In this document: positions 51,322 through 62,608 of the stretch, piece after piece
Layout: every line of letters begins with the position of its first letter
Numbering within the stretch: the first letter of the stretch is position 1
NCBI RefSeq assembly: GCF_002177135.1
Contig: NZ_MWPH01000001.1
Location: 372,001-436,000 of the forward strand
Reading direction: 5' to 3'
DNA: 64,000 nt
Origin: Natronolimnobius baerhuensis
GTDB lineage: Archaea; Halobacteriota; Halobacteria; Halobacteriales; Natrialbaceae
Translations under genes and position numbers: made by a program
The notes under the pieces: generated by a model
What the model saw: only the letters and a program-made list of their open reading frames with translations
Database searches by the model: none
Told to the model about the DNA's origin: nothing

Positions 51322-51507
51322 TATCGTAGCCACTGCACGTCAGTGCACACCTGATCGCCAGCGGGTGCGCGGCTCGGAGCGGACGCGGTTCGGGAGGAAT
51401 ACGCGGTTTGAAACGAACGTAGTGAGTGAGAACCGCGGCGAAGCGAACGGGCGTCCGTGCCCGTGAGCAGTTCAGTCATCAGTGTGTGAAGTATTGCAGT
51501 TACTGTA
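51322..51507 (+). repeat. Dispersed terminal-inverted-repeat element, copy 3
   Basis: About 186 bp. The left end TCGTAGCCACTGCACG, then ACACCTGATCGCC, and the right end ATCAGTGTGTGAAG, then TTGCAGTTACTGTA, match the other copies. The centre carries an extra stretch (GGACGCGGTTCGGGAGG) relative to copy 2, suggesting an internal insertion or duplication. Same orientation as copies 1 and 2; upstream of the aspartoacylase-family gene. Confidence 0.72.
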
Positions 51508-51581
51508 CAAACGCCCGGCAACTGCGGGAGAATCGCTCCCCGTGGGCATACGTTTTGTAGGAGGGCGTGATACGACGTCAC

Positions 51582-52331
51582 ATGGAGATTCGTACCGCGA
51601 CCGATTCAGATATCGACACCATCCGCTCGATTGCCCAGCAGTCCCTGGGTTCGACGTACACGGACTTTCTCGAGGCAGAGACAATCGACCAGGCTATCGA
51701 GCAGTGGTACGGTGATTCGTTCAGCGACGACCTCGATACCGCGGACAGTCTCGTCCTCGTGGTCGAACGAGATGGCGAGGTCGTCGGCTTCTCACAGAGC
51801 GATCTGATTGGCCAGCAACACAGCACCGGCCGCATTCTCTGGCTCCACATCGACCCAGACAATCGCGGCGGCGGGACGGGTGTCCGCCTGCTCGTTCGAA
51901 CCCGTGAACGGCTGCTCGAGGAGGGTGCCGACCACATTCAGGGTCTCGTCCTCGCGGACAACGAGGGCGGGAACACGTTCTACGAGAATCACGGCTTCAA
52001 GCAGGCGGGTCAGCGCGAGGTCGATATCGGCGAGGAAACGTTCACCGAAAACGTCTACGTCGAGGGCGACCTCGAGGACGAGGGCTGGAGCGCAATCGAC
52101 GAACTCGAGATCGACGGCGAGACGGTCTACGTCAACTACGGTGAGGCCGCTCGCGGCTCGAGTTCGCCGTTTTACAGCGCCTACGAGACGGACGACCGCG
52201 AGGAGGTGTACGCCTGGCTGTGTGGCCAGTGTGACTCACTCGATAATACAATGGATACGATGGGGCGGATCGAGTGTAACGTCTGTGGCAATCGGCGGAA
52301 GGCAACCCGGTGGGACGCCTCGTACCTCTAA
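51582..52331 (+). CDS. GNAT N-acetyltransferase with C-terminal zinc ribbon
   Basis: 249 residues. Residues 1-160 are a GNAT fold: MEIRTATDSDIDTI (strand 1), WLHIDPDNRGGGTGVRLL (acetyl-CoA motif A, Q/R-x-x-G-x-G/A variant) and NEGGNTFYENHGFKQAG (motif B). Residues about 175-249 add a small domain ending in CGQCDS and CNVCGNRR, two Cys-x-x-Cys pairs that should bind zinc. It probably acetylates an amine on a protein or small molecule; substrate unknown. The ATG at 51582 starts the fold; the frame upstream begins at 51567. Confidence 0.85.
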   Translation: MEIRTATDSDIDTIRSIAQQSLGSTYTDFLEAETIDQAIEQWYGDSFSDDLDTADSLVLVVERDGEVVGFSQSDLIGQQHSTGRILWLHIDPDNRGGGTGVRLLVRTRERLLEEGADHIQGLVLADNEGGNTFYENHGFKQAGQREVDIGEETFTENVYVEGDLEDEGWSAIDELEIDGETVYVNYGEAARGSSSPFYSAYETDDREEVYAWLCGQCDSLDNTMDTMGRIECNVCGNRRKATRWDASYL

Positions 52332-52617
52332 GCAGGGTTCGGGACGTTACGGCGTCGTTGTTCGCACATTCGAGACCGTAACACGTCCCTAGTGGATGAT
52401 TGAGCAGGGCTGTTGTCCGCCAGTTCCGGAGTAACCGAGAGCTGTTCTCCGGGAACTCCAGTACATCGGTACAACAATCCGTCACAGTGCCTGTCCGCCG
52501 GGACGTGTCCTGTTGTCTCCGCATTACAATTGCCCCTGTCCGTGACCGACAGCGTGGATCGATCAGCCGCTTGCAGTCGGATCAGTATGCGGATCTGTTC
52601 ACCCTCAATCACGTGCT

Positions 52618-54087
52618 ATGAGTTCACAGGACCACATTGTTCGCGGGTTCAAGGCAGCGCTCGTCGCTCGAGCAATCTATATGCTCTCGAGCGCACTCTT
52701 GATGTTCGTTCTCGCGCGCTTCCTGCTTGACCCGGACGGCTACGGCGCGCTGTACTGGGCAATCGGCATTCTGGCCATCGTCCAGTTGTTCGCCGACGTC
52801 GGCCTCGGGAAGTCCGTCGCGAGATACATTTCTGAATACAGCGAGAAAGACCCGGGTCAGATCCCACATCTGCTGCGCTCGACCATCGCGTACAAACTGG
52901 TCATTATCGCCATCGTGGCCTATGCGCTGTTGCTCTTTCACGAAGAGATCGCGGTCATGCTCGGCGAGCCAAGCGCAGCGCCTTTCCTCGCCGCAGGCGT
53001 CCTCTACATCGTCGTCAACTCGTTTAACTCCTTTACGCAAGTCGCGTTTCAGGGATTCAATCACCTCCAGTACAGCGCGGCAACGCAAGCAATCGGCGGC
53101 GCGATGCGACTCATCTTCGCCGTCATCTTCGTCGTTGCCGGCTTTGGCGCACTCGGCGCGCTGTTTGGCTACATCGTCGGCTATGCCATCGCCGCCGCGT
53201 TCGGACTCGGAATCCTCTACTTCAAATTCTATCGCACCTACGACCCAGCCGAGGAGTACGAGGAGGGACTCTCGAGGCGCTTGCTCGAGTACAGTGTGCC
53301 GTTGACGGCGACTCGAAGTGCGAACGTCGTCGACAAACAGATCGACACCGTCCTCGTCGGGGTGTTCCTGACGCCGACGGCAGTCGCGTTCTACACGCTG
53401 GCAAAGCAGATTACGGATTTCGTACTCGCACCCGCCGAATCGCTCGGCTTTACGATCTCGCCGAATTTCGGCGAGTACAAAGCGAACGGCAATCTCGGGG
53501 AGGCGCGCCAAATCTACGAGACGTCGCTGCTGAATACGATGTTGCTGTATATTCCCGCTGCGGCCGGTCTCGCAATCGTCGCCGATCCGTTCATTACGAT
53601 GATCTTCGGCGGCGACTACGCTGGTGCCGTCATCGTCTTGCAGGTACTCTCCGCGTTCGTCGTCCTGCAGGCAATTACGAACCTTACCAGCGACAGTTTG
53701 GATTACCTCGGGCGCGCCCGCGCTCGAGCGATTGCCAAAGGAGTCACCGCCGCGGCGAACCTCGGTCTCAACATCATCCTCATTCCGACGATGGGTGTTG
53801 TCGGCGCGGCACTTGCGACAGTTGCGACGCACTCCGTGTACGTCGCCGTCAATGTCTACATCGTGCACAGCGAACTGTCGCTCCGAGTTGGCTCGCTTGC
53901 CCGCTCGATGGCGGCGATCTGTGTGATTACCGGTCTGATGGCCGTCGCCGTGTTGCTCGTGATGCCGATGGTCTCGAATATTCTGATGCTGTTCGGTGCG
54001 GTTGCACTCGGTGCGGCAATCTGGGCGCTCCTTGCAGTACTCAGCGGACTGGTTGACCCGAACGAAGTTCGATCAGTTGTCGGTTGA
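52618..54087 (+). CDS. Oligosaccharide flippase family protein (MOP superfamily, Wzx-like)
   Basis: 489 residues, 14 predicted membrane helices. The start SSQDHIVRGFKAALVARAIY is typical of RfbX/Wzx and archaeal flippases. It contains the polar loop DLGLGKSVARYISEYSEKDP-type sequence (here VGLGKSVARYISEYSE) and many Arg/Lys at cytoplasmic loops. It likely moves lipid-linked sugars across the membrane for S-layer or pilin glycosylation (inference). No glycosyltransferase genes are adjacent. The gap 52332-52617 holds no gene. Confidence 0.88.
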   Translation: MSSQDHIVRGFKAALVARAIYMLSSALLMFVLARFLLDPDGYGALYWAIGILAIVQLFADVGLGKSVARYISEYSEKDPGQIPHLLRSTIAYKLVIIAIVAYALLLFHEEIAVMLGEPSAAPFLAAGVLYIVVNSFNSFTQVAFQGFNHLQYSAATQAIGGAMRLIFAVIFVVAGFGALGALFGYIVGYAIAAAFGLGILYFKFYRTYDPAEEYEEGLSRRLLEYSVPLTATRSANVVDKQIDTVLVGVFLTPTAVAFYTLAKQITDFVLAPAESLGFTISPNFGEYKANGNLGEARQIYETSLLNTMLLYIPAAAGLAIVADPFITMIFGGDYAGAVIVLQVLSAFVVLQAITNLTSDSLDYLGRARARAIAKGVTAAANLGLNIILIPTMGVVGAALATVATHSVYVAVNVYIVHSELSLRVGSLARSMAAICVITGLMAVAVLLVMPMVSNILMLFGAVALGAAIWALLAVLSGLVDPNEVRSVVG

Positions 54088-54317
54088 TATCCTCCCTGAT
54101 TTAATCGGTGGGGTGTTCTCCTCGACGTTCGTACTAGACTCGCCAGAGTAGGGTGGCACCCACGACGCACTCTCAGACAGAGAACTGCTGACAGCAATGA
54201 TGTCGGTGCTGAGATGGATGTGTCTCAGTCAGGTTTCATTTTAATATCTTATTCTGCTGAAACGCTGTGGCTGGCGTTGTTCGGCAGTATTAACCCCGCG
54301 GTCGATATGTATGACGT

Positions 54318-55664
54318 ATGGCTGTTGCTGATCCCGTCACGGTTGGGGTACTGAGTCTACATACGAGCAAAGAAACCAAGGCAATTCTCAACGCCGTCGA
54401 GGCACTCGGACACGAGACAGAGTGGCTGCGCGCCGAAAATACGTCGATCAGCATCGACGGCGGAACCGTCGTCCTCGAGCCGGATGTCGACGTAATCGCG
54501 AACCGAATGCTACTTTCGAACACCGAACAGCCTGCGGAGGAACTCGGCCTCGCGAATACGTTCGCGCAGTTGCTGCCGATGCTTAACGAGCCAGCGTCGG
54601 TGCTGACGGCGATGCACAAACTCTCGACAGCGACGACACTCGCAGCGAACGACGTTCAGGTTCCCGACGTCACCCTCGCCTTACACAGCGACAAACTCAA
54701 CGCAGTTCGAGACCGCTACGGTGAGGAGGCCGTCTACAAGACCGCAATTGGAACCCACGGCGGCGGCACCTGGAAAGTCGGTCCCGACGACCCGGTTAAC
54801 GCCAAAGTCGGTAACCGCTATGCCTTCTTGCAGGAACTGATCGACCGCGATGACGAACGTCACCGAGACATTCGCGTCTACGTCGTCGGCGGCGAGGTCA
54901 TCAGCGCGATGTATCGCTACGCTCCCGATAACGACTGGCGCACGAACGTTGCACTCGGTGGGAGCGTCGAAAACGCGACCGAGGACCTCCCCGAGGAAGC
55001 CCGTGAGATGGCCCGCCGTGCTGCTGACTCCACCGGCCTCGACTACGCCGGCGTCGACTTAGTCGAAAGCGACGACGGCTGGTTCGTCCTCGAGGTGAAT
55101 CCGACAGCCGGATTCAAGGGACTGTACGAAGCGACTGGCATCAGCCCCGCGCCCATGATCGCAGAACTCGCTATTGAAGCGGCTGGCGGCGAGGTCGACA
55201 CGGACCGCGTCGACGAACTCTCGGCGGTGCTGGATGACTCACAGCCGACTGCACGGCCACCACAGACGATTCAGGACAACAGTGAGCGAAGCATCATTGG
55301 CTACACCGAGGAAGTCGTCCTATCGGGTACCAGCGGCTCGAAATCGGTGCTCTCGAAATCCGACACGGGTGCGACTCGGACGAGTATCGATACATCACTC
55401 GCTGCCGACATCGGTGCAGGACCAATCAAATCGATCACGCGCGTTCGCTCGGGAAGCAGTAAAACGACCAAGAGTCGCCCAGTCGTCGACGTTGTCGTCG
55501 GCGTCGGTGGCAACCAACACACCGTCACCGCAAGCGTCGAGGACCGTAGCCACATGGACTACCCCGTCATCCTCGGTCGCGATATTCTTGGCAACTACCA
55601 GGTCGACGTTAGTCGACGGGCTGACGCCGATATGGAAGATATGCCCGAAGAGGAAGAAGAGTAA
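54318..55664 (+). CDS. RimK-type ATP-grasp ligase fused to a RimB-like protease domain
   Basis: 448 residues. Residues about 1-290 are a RimK-family ATP-grasp ligase: HKLSTATTLAANDVQVPDV, AVYKTAIGTHGGGTWKV (glycine-rich loop) and GVDLVESDDGWFVLEVNPTAGFKGLYE (Mg-binding Asp, Glu, Asn). Residues about 310-435 resemble the RimB/ATP-dependent zinc protease domain, a retropepsin-like fold with the DTGAT motif (Asp near 349) and VILGRDILGNYQVDVS. In other organisms RimK and RimB are separate genes. The protein likely adds glutamates (or other amino acids) to a target and trims or uses them; the target is unknown. Confidence 0.84.
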   Translation: MAVADPVTVGVLSLHTSKETKAILNAVEALGHETEWLRAENTSISIDGGTVVLEPDVDVIANRMLLSNTEQPAEELGLANTFAQLLPMLNEPASVLTAMHKLSTATTLAANDVQVPDVTLALHSDKLNAVRDRYGEEAVYKTAIGTHGGGTWKVGPDDPVNAKVGNRYAFLQELIDRDDERHRDIRVYVVGGEVISAMYRYAPDNDWRTNVALGGSVENATEDLPEEAREMARRAADSTGLDYAGVDLVESDDGWFVLEVNPTAGFKGLYEATGISPAPMIAELAIEAAGGEVDTDRVDELSAVLDDSQPTARPPQTIQDNSERSIIGYTEEVVLSGTSGSKSVLSKSDTGATRTSIDTSLAADIGAGPIKSITRVRSGSSKTTKSRPVVDVVVGVGGNQHTVTASVEDRSHMDYPVILGRDILGNYQVDVSRRADADMEDMPEEEEE

Positions 55665-55753
55665 GACAGCGAACGACGACAATCGTTCTCTCGAGCCAAC
55701 ACGAACTGTCCACCGATTAGTTTATTGACTATTCCGTCGAACGTGACTGTACG

Positions 55754-55999
55754 ATGGTGATGGTCCTCGCATCCACCCTCTCCGGCAAACCAGTGCTGAG
55801 TACAAACGGCGAAGAACTCGGGACGGTCGAAAACATCACGATGAACGTCGACACCGGCGCACTCGAGGCAGTGCGTGTCGCGCCGGCGACTGACACAATT
55901 CGTGGGTTTGACGTAGCCGAGAACGGTTCCCTGCTCGTCCCGGCCGCGTGTCTCTGTGACGTCGACGACTACCTGCTCGTCGAACGCCCGGATCGCTGA
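55754..55999 (+). CDS. PRC-barrel domain protein
   Basis: 81 residues; a single PRC-barrel beta fold: VLASTLSGKPVLSTNGEELGTVENITMNVDTGAL is the signature start, ending CDVDDYLLVE. Family members include ribosome-maturation and photosynthetic reaction-centre proteins and many haloarchaeal stand-alone proteins of unknown role. It lies between the RimK/RimB fusion and katG; another PRC-barrel gene is on the other side of katG. Confidence 0.87.
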   Translation: MVMVLASTLSGKPVLSTNGEELGTVENITMNVDTGALEAVRVAPATDTIRGFDVAENGSLLVPAACLCDVDDYLLVERPDR

Positions 56000-56232
56000 C
56001 CGGCGCGGACAGCGGCATCGAGTCTGCTGGCGATCACGATTCGTCTCCAGTTTTCAGTACGTGGTTGCTCACTGACTCCTCCCCTCGAGAGTGTCGATTT
56101 TGAGGGCAACTCCCGTTCATTCCTCGAGTTCGACGGCGAGAGTACACGGTTCCACACGCACTCTCTGTGAATCGATATTCCCCATTTCAAAAAATACCTT
56201 TTCCGACAGCAAAGAGTTCCTTCGAGAAGTAG

Positions 56233-58452
<2,220 letters not shown>

Positions 58453-58505
58453 GCACCCCTCGAGCATTCGTCTCGTTTCGTTTTCTGGTGGCGATTCCGC
58501 GAGTT

Positions 58506-59876
58506 TCACTCGCCTCGAATAACGATTTCGTCGTCCGTTATCTCGGCGATGTGAGCGGGTTCGACCGGATACTCGTCGCTTCCCTCGTTACCCCAGCCGA
58601 GTCGTGCTTTGAGTCGATCTGCCAGGCCAGCCTCCGGATCGACGTAGACCGTCTCGCCCTCGACGTGTGAGGCGATGCCAATCTCCTGGCCCGTCTCATC
58701 GACGATGACCTTGCCCTGATCATCGGCCGATGGGGAGGCCGTTACTGACGAATCGGTCGGTGGTTCCGACGGGTGGTCATCGCCAGCGTCAGCATCGGCG
58801 TCCATCGCCGATTTCGGAGTCTCGTGAGTTTCGGCTCCTGCCTGCTCGCCGTCCACAGTGGCCGTCTCACCGCTCGTTCGCTCCCCGCGCACCTCAGTCG
58901 CGGTCGCTGCTCGCTCGTCCGACAGCATCGTCTCGTACTCCTCGACGCCAATGATCTCGCTCTCGAGGATGTCGCTGCCGATCACCTCGGAGTCGACGGT
59001 CTGGGTTTCCTCGAGGACGAACGTCGCACGTGTTTGCTCGGAGACTTTTTCGTCCCGCGTCCGTCGTTCGATGAGTTCAGTTCGGACGGTATCGCCCTCG
59101 CCGCGCTTGCTCTCGATAATTTCCCGTTCGATTACCTCATCGGGCGAGACGTCGGCCTCAACGACGTCGCTCTCAACAATCGAGCGCTGAATCGTCTCGA
59201 GTTCGACGTCCGTCTCGAGTTCGTCGCGTTCGACGTGCTCGTCCGACTCGAGGTCGACATCGACCACGCGGCTCTCGATGGTGTAGCGTTCGATCTCTTC
59301 GATTGTCTCGAGGCGAGTTTCGTCGGTCGTCACCTCGATCACGTCGGCGCTTACGAACTCGGTGTCGACGATATCTCTGCTCAGCAGTTCGGTGTCGACG
59401 ACGTGTCGGTCGGCAAGTTCGGTGTCGACGACCTCGCTCTCAATCGTATCACGCTCGACGATCTCGCGTTCGATCACCTGTGTTTCGACGATTTCCGTCG
59501 TGACGGTCTCACCCTGTCGAAGCTGATCCTCGAGTTCGCCCCGTCCGAGGTCGGCTCGTTCGAACGCCATCTCGCGCGCCAAGAGGTCGAAGTCGCCGAG
59601 TCCCTCGCGTTCGCTTGCAGGGTCGTCCTCGTAGACGAAGACCAGTTCCTGTTCCGTGATCGTTTCGGAGAACTCGTCCCAGGTGTGTTCTTCGTGGTCC
59701 TGGCCGATTTCGCCCTGGCGAGCGAAGGTGTGGCCGTGGCCCTCGCCGCCATGTGTGGAGATCGGGACGGCGTCGCGTTCCTCGGCCCACTCCCGAATCC
59801 GATCCGGGTCGGTGGTCATGCGTCGCGTCGTCTGGCTCTCGGTGGAGTCCGTGGGATCGGGTGTATTGTCTGCCAT
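58506..59876 (-). CDS. Acidic repeat protein with 5-residue periodic region and C-terminal PRC barrel
   Basis: 456 residues. Residues about 21-85 match a small conserved domain seen in many prokaryotes (PDRIREWAEERDAVPI ... HTWDEFSETITEQELVFVYED). Residues about 126-183 have a striking 5-residue period: units such as EIVET, QVIER, EIVER, DTIES, EVVDT, ELADR, HVVDT, ELLSR and DIVDT; looser repeats continue to about 315. Residues 320-385 are a low-complexity acidic linker. Residues 385-456 are a PRC-barrel (KVIVDETGQEIGIASHVEG). No enzyme motif. It lies convergent to katG. Possibly a stress-linked structural or binding protein (inference). Confidence 0.8.
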   Translation of the reverse strand: MADNTPDPTDSTESQTTRRMTTDPDRIREWAEERDAVPISTHGGEGHGHTFARQGEIGQDHEEHTWDEFSETITEQELVFVYEDDPASEREGLGDFDLLAREMAFERADLGRGELEDQLRQGETVTTEIVETQVIEREIVERDTIESEVVDTELADRHVVDTELLSRDIVDTEFVSADVIEVTTDETRLETIEEIERYTIESRVVDVDLESDEHVERDELETDVELETIQRSIVESDVVEADVSPDEVIEREIIESKRGEGDTVRTELIERRTRDEKVSEQTRATFVLEETQTVDSEVIGSDILESEIIGVEEYETMLSDERAATATEVRGERTSGETATVDGEQAGAETHETPKSAMDADADAGDDHPSEPPTDSSVTASPSADDQGKVIVDETGQEIGIASHVEGETVYVDPEAGLADRLKARLGWGNEGSDEYPVEPAHIAEITDDEIVIRGE

Positions 59877-60061
59877 CGACCCTACTGCAGTCGGCTCACA
59901 CTTCAGTCGGCAGGGCCGTCTCTGCAATTCAGGCTCCGATTTCTCCGCCCGTCCGACCAGACCGAATCGCGTCGAATCGTAATCAGTGATTGGATCGCCT
60001 GTCCGTGGCACCGATAGCTGTCTGCCGCTGAAACTCGCGGGCAGTGAGTGCTTACCGCCGC

Positions 60062-60652
60062 TCAATCAGACTCGTACGCTGCCCAGATATAGCGCGTCGC
60101 GACGCTCCGGTACGGTCGCCACGGCGCTGCGATTTCGCGCATCTCAGGACGGGTCAGGGATTCGCCATCGGCGTATAACTGCTCGATACCGCGGCGAACC
60201 GCGAGGTCTCCCAGCGGCAGGATGTCGGGGCGCTCGAGAACGAACAGGAGGTACATTCGGGCCGTCCAGTCGCCGATCCCTTTGATTTCGGTGAGCAGAT
60301 CGATAACCTCCTCGTTGGAGTGGTCGGCCAGCCCGGCCCGCGAGTAGTCGCGGTCTTGAAACGCCCGCGCGGCGTTGCGAACGTAGTCGATCTTGCTGCG
60401 GGCGAGTCCGGCCTCGTACAGGGCGTCTTGATCGGCCGCCAGCACAGTTTCGGGTGTGACCTCGCCCTCGAGGACGTCGAAGACGCGTTCGCGGATCGCC
60501 AGCGCGCTCGCGGTCGAGACCTGCTGGTTGATGATCGAAATACAGAGTCGCTCGTACTCGCTCCAGTCGGGTTCCTCGTAAGGGTCGTGGTCGTCAATTA
60601 GCCGCGCCATCACGGGGTCTTCCCGGAGAACGGATTCTGCCTCGTCTCTCAT
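60062..60652 (-). CDS. HhH-GPD DNA glycosylase (3-methyladenine glycosylase, AlkA-like)
   Basis: 196 residues; lacks the N-terminal AlkA extension but has the whole HhH-GPD core. Helix-hairpin-helix LTEIKGIGDWTARMYLLF, then the catalytic Asp in LPLGDLAVRRGIEQL; no 4Fe-4S Cys cluster. It removes alkylated bases for base excision repair; a monofunctional Asp-type glycosylase. The ATG at 60652 fits the domain start; the frame extends upstream to 60697. It is close behind the orphan flavoprotein gene but the two do not obviously share function. Confidence 0.9.
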   Translation of the reverse strand: MRDEAESVLREDPVMARLIDDHDPYEEPDWSEYERLCISIINQQVSTASALAIRERVFDVLEGEVTPETVLAADQDALYEAGLARSKIDYVRNAARAFQDRDYSRAGLADHSNEEVIDLLTEIKGIGDWTARMYLLFVLERPDILPLGDLAVRRGIEQLYADGESLTRPEMREIAAPWRPYRSVATRYIWAAYESD

Positions 60653-60733
60653 GCGATATTGGGTGTCCGAACTACGGGACTGAACCCGGATATGCATCTC
60701 GCTTCCGGCGAGTTGCGAGTGGAACTGATCGCA

Positions 60734-62608
60734 TCACTCGAGGTGATGATAGTCGAGTTCGTACCCTTCATCGAGGGCGTTTTGCACCGGCTCGCTTGGC
60801 TCGCCGACGCCGCGACGCCGAATCTCCGTGCCGCGTTCGCCCGCCGAGAGGAGGAGGTTGACCCGCCAGCCCGCCTCCGTCTTCGGATGGTCTGTTCGGT
60901 AGTGTGCCCCTCTCGATTCGGTGCGCTCGAGTGCGGTTCGAAACAGGGTATCGGCGACCGTGAGGCTGAACGAGAGGTCGACAGCGTACTCGAACGACCG
61001 CGAGGTGCGGTCGCCATCGACTCGCAGTGACCCTGTTCGATCCCGAAGCAATGCGAGGCGCTCGAGGCCCTCCCGAAGCGCCGATTCGTCCCGAAGGATG
61101 CCGGCGTGGTCCCACAGGATCTCGCCGAGTTCGGCGAGCAGTGTTTCTGGTGTGTGGCGACCGTCTGCGGCCTCGAGTTGGGTGAGTGCCCGCAGTTCGC
61201 GTTCGGCGAGTGCTCGTTGATCTGCGGTGACGTTCGGCTCTAGAGTCGCATTAGTTATCGCACCGGCGACGTGCTCGCCGACCAACTTGCCGATGGCGAC
61301 GGTTTCGGCCAGCGAGTTGCCGCCGAGTCGATTCGCACCGTGGACGCCTGCGACGGCCTCGCCAACGGCGTAGAGCCCGTCGACGGCCGTTTCGCCCGTT
61401 TCGAAGTCGATGTCGACCCCGCCCATCGTGTAGTGGGCGGTCGGGGCGACCTCCATCGGCTCGCTGGTGATGTCGACGCCGAGGGAGTCGAACCGTTCGA
61501 CCATCGTCGGCAGGCGCTCGCGGACGTACTCGTCCTCGCGGTGTGAGATATCGAGGAGGACGCCGCCGTTGTCCGTTCCCCTGCCTTCCCGAACCTCCTG
61601 TGCAATTGCGCGAGCGACGACGTCGCGAGCATCGAGTTCCATCTGGTCGGGCGAGTAGCGTTCCATGAACCGCTCGCCAACGGCGTTGTAGAGGCGACCG
61701 CCCTCGCCACGAACCGCCTCCGTGACGAGCCGGCCGTCCCACTCCTCGCCGTAGCGGTCGCCGACCATGCCGGTCGGATGGAACTGGACGAACTCGAGGT
61801 CGAGCAACCGGGCCCCGGCCTCGAGCGCCAGCGCTTGGGCGTCACCGTTGTTCTCATCGTCCCTCGAGGAGTGGCGGTCGTAGACGGCGGAGAAGCCGCC
61901 CGCTGCGAGGACGACGTGGTCCGACCGGAACAGCAGGCCGTTTCCGGTGTCCATATCGAAGCCGACCGCACCCGAGACGCGGTCGCCATCCGAGAGCAAC
62001 CGCGTGATCATCACGTTCTCGCGGTAGGGGATCTCGAGGGCCTGCGCGCGGTCGATCAGCGTCTCGAGAATTGCCTCACCCGTGCGGTCGCCGATAAAGC
62101 AGGTCCGCCGGTACGACTGGGCCCCGAAGTACCGCTGGTTGATCGCGCCGTCGTCGGTGCGGTCAAAGGGCGTCCCCCACTCCTCGAGTTCGTGGATTCG
62201 GTCGGGCATCTCCTGTGCAGTGAGTTCGACCGCTGCCGGATCGTTCAGGTGGTGGCCTTCGTTCAGCGTATCCGCCGCGTGAATCGTCCAGTCGTCGTCT
62301 TCGTCGAGCGAGCCGAGCGCGGCGTTGATGCCGCCGGCCGCCCAGACCGTGTGTGCATCACCGTGGTTTCGCTTGCCGATTACCAGTGGCTCGAGGCCGG
62401 ATTCCGCGAGTTCAATGGCGACTCGCGCCCCGGCCGCGCCAGCGCCGATGACGAGCGCCGGCGTCGTCACGATGTCGTACTCGAGGTCGTTCGCTGACGA
62501 CGAACCGGTGGCGGGACGCCATCGGTTTTCGATGCCGGCCCCGCGCTCGCTCGCCGTGGTCGTCGACCGGTGCCTCTCGCCCGGGTCCGTGTGTTCGTCA
62601 GCAGGCAT
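60734..62608 (-). CDS. Orphan fumarate reductase/succinate dehydrogenase-type flavoprotein
   Basis: 624 residues with a 50-residue polar leader. FAD motif VIGAGAAGARVAIELAESG; then HTVWAAGGINAALG where the His can bind FAD covalently as in SdhA/FrdA (L-aspartate oxidase has Ser/Ala here). Active-site stretches are QFHPTGMVGD, TEAVRGEGGRL, HYTMGGVDIDF and ANRLGGNSLAETV. No iron-sulfur or anchor subunit adjoins it, unlike the sdh operon at 46-50 kb. It may be a soluble fumarate reductase or an aspartate oxidase-like enzyme; the residues favour the former. Confidence 0.82.
   Translation of the reverse strand: MPADEHTDPGERHRSTTTASERGAGIENRWRPATGSSSANDLEYDIVTTPALVIGAGAAGARVAIELAESGLEPLVIGKRNHGDAHTVWAAGGINAALGSLDEDDDWTIHAADTLNEGHHLNDPAAVELTAQEMPDRIHELEEWGTPFDRTDDGAINQRYFGAQSYRRTCFIGDRTGEAILETLIDRAQALEIPYRENVMITRLLSDGDRVSGAVGFDMDTGNGLLFRSDHVVLAAGGFSAVYDRHSSRDDENNGDAQALALEAGARLLDLEFVQFHPTGMVGDRYGEEWDGRLVTEAVRGEGGRLYNAVGERFMERYSPDQMELDARDVVARAIAQEVREGRGTDNGGVLLDISHREDEYVRERLPTMVERFDSLGVDITSEPMEVAPTAHYTMGGVDIDFETGETAVDGLYAVGEAVAGVHGANRLGGNSLAETVAIGKLVGEHVAGAITNATLEPNVTADQRALAERELRALTQLEAADGRHTPETLLAELGEILWDHAGILRDESALREGLERLALLRDRTGSLRVDGDRTSRSFEYAVDLSFSLTVADTLFRTALERTESRGAHYRTDHPKTEAGWRVNLLLSAGERGTEIRRRGVGEPSEPVQNALDEGYELDYHHLE

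Noticed and set aside
58773-60017. A 414-codon plus-strand frame with Leu/Asp repeats
   Set aside because: Mirror of the 5-residue repeats of the minus-strand repeat protein; its own periodicity is just the antisense of those repeats.
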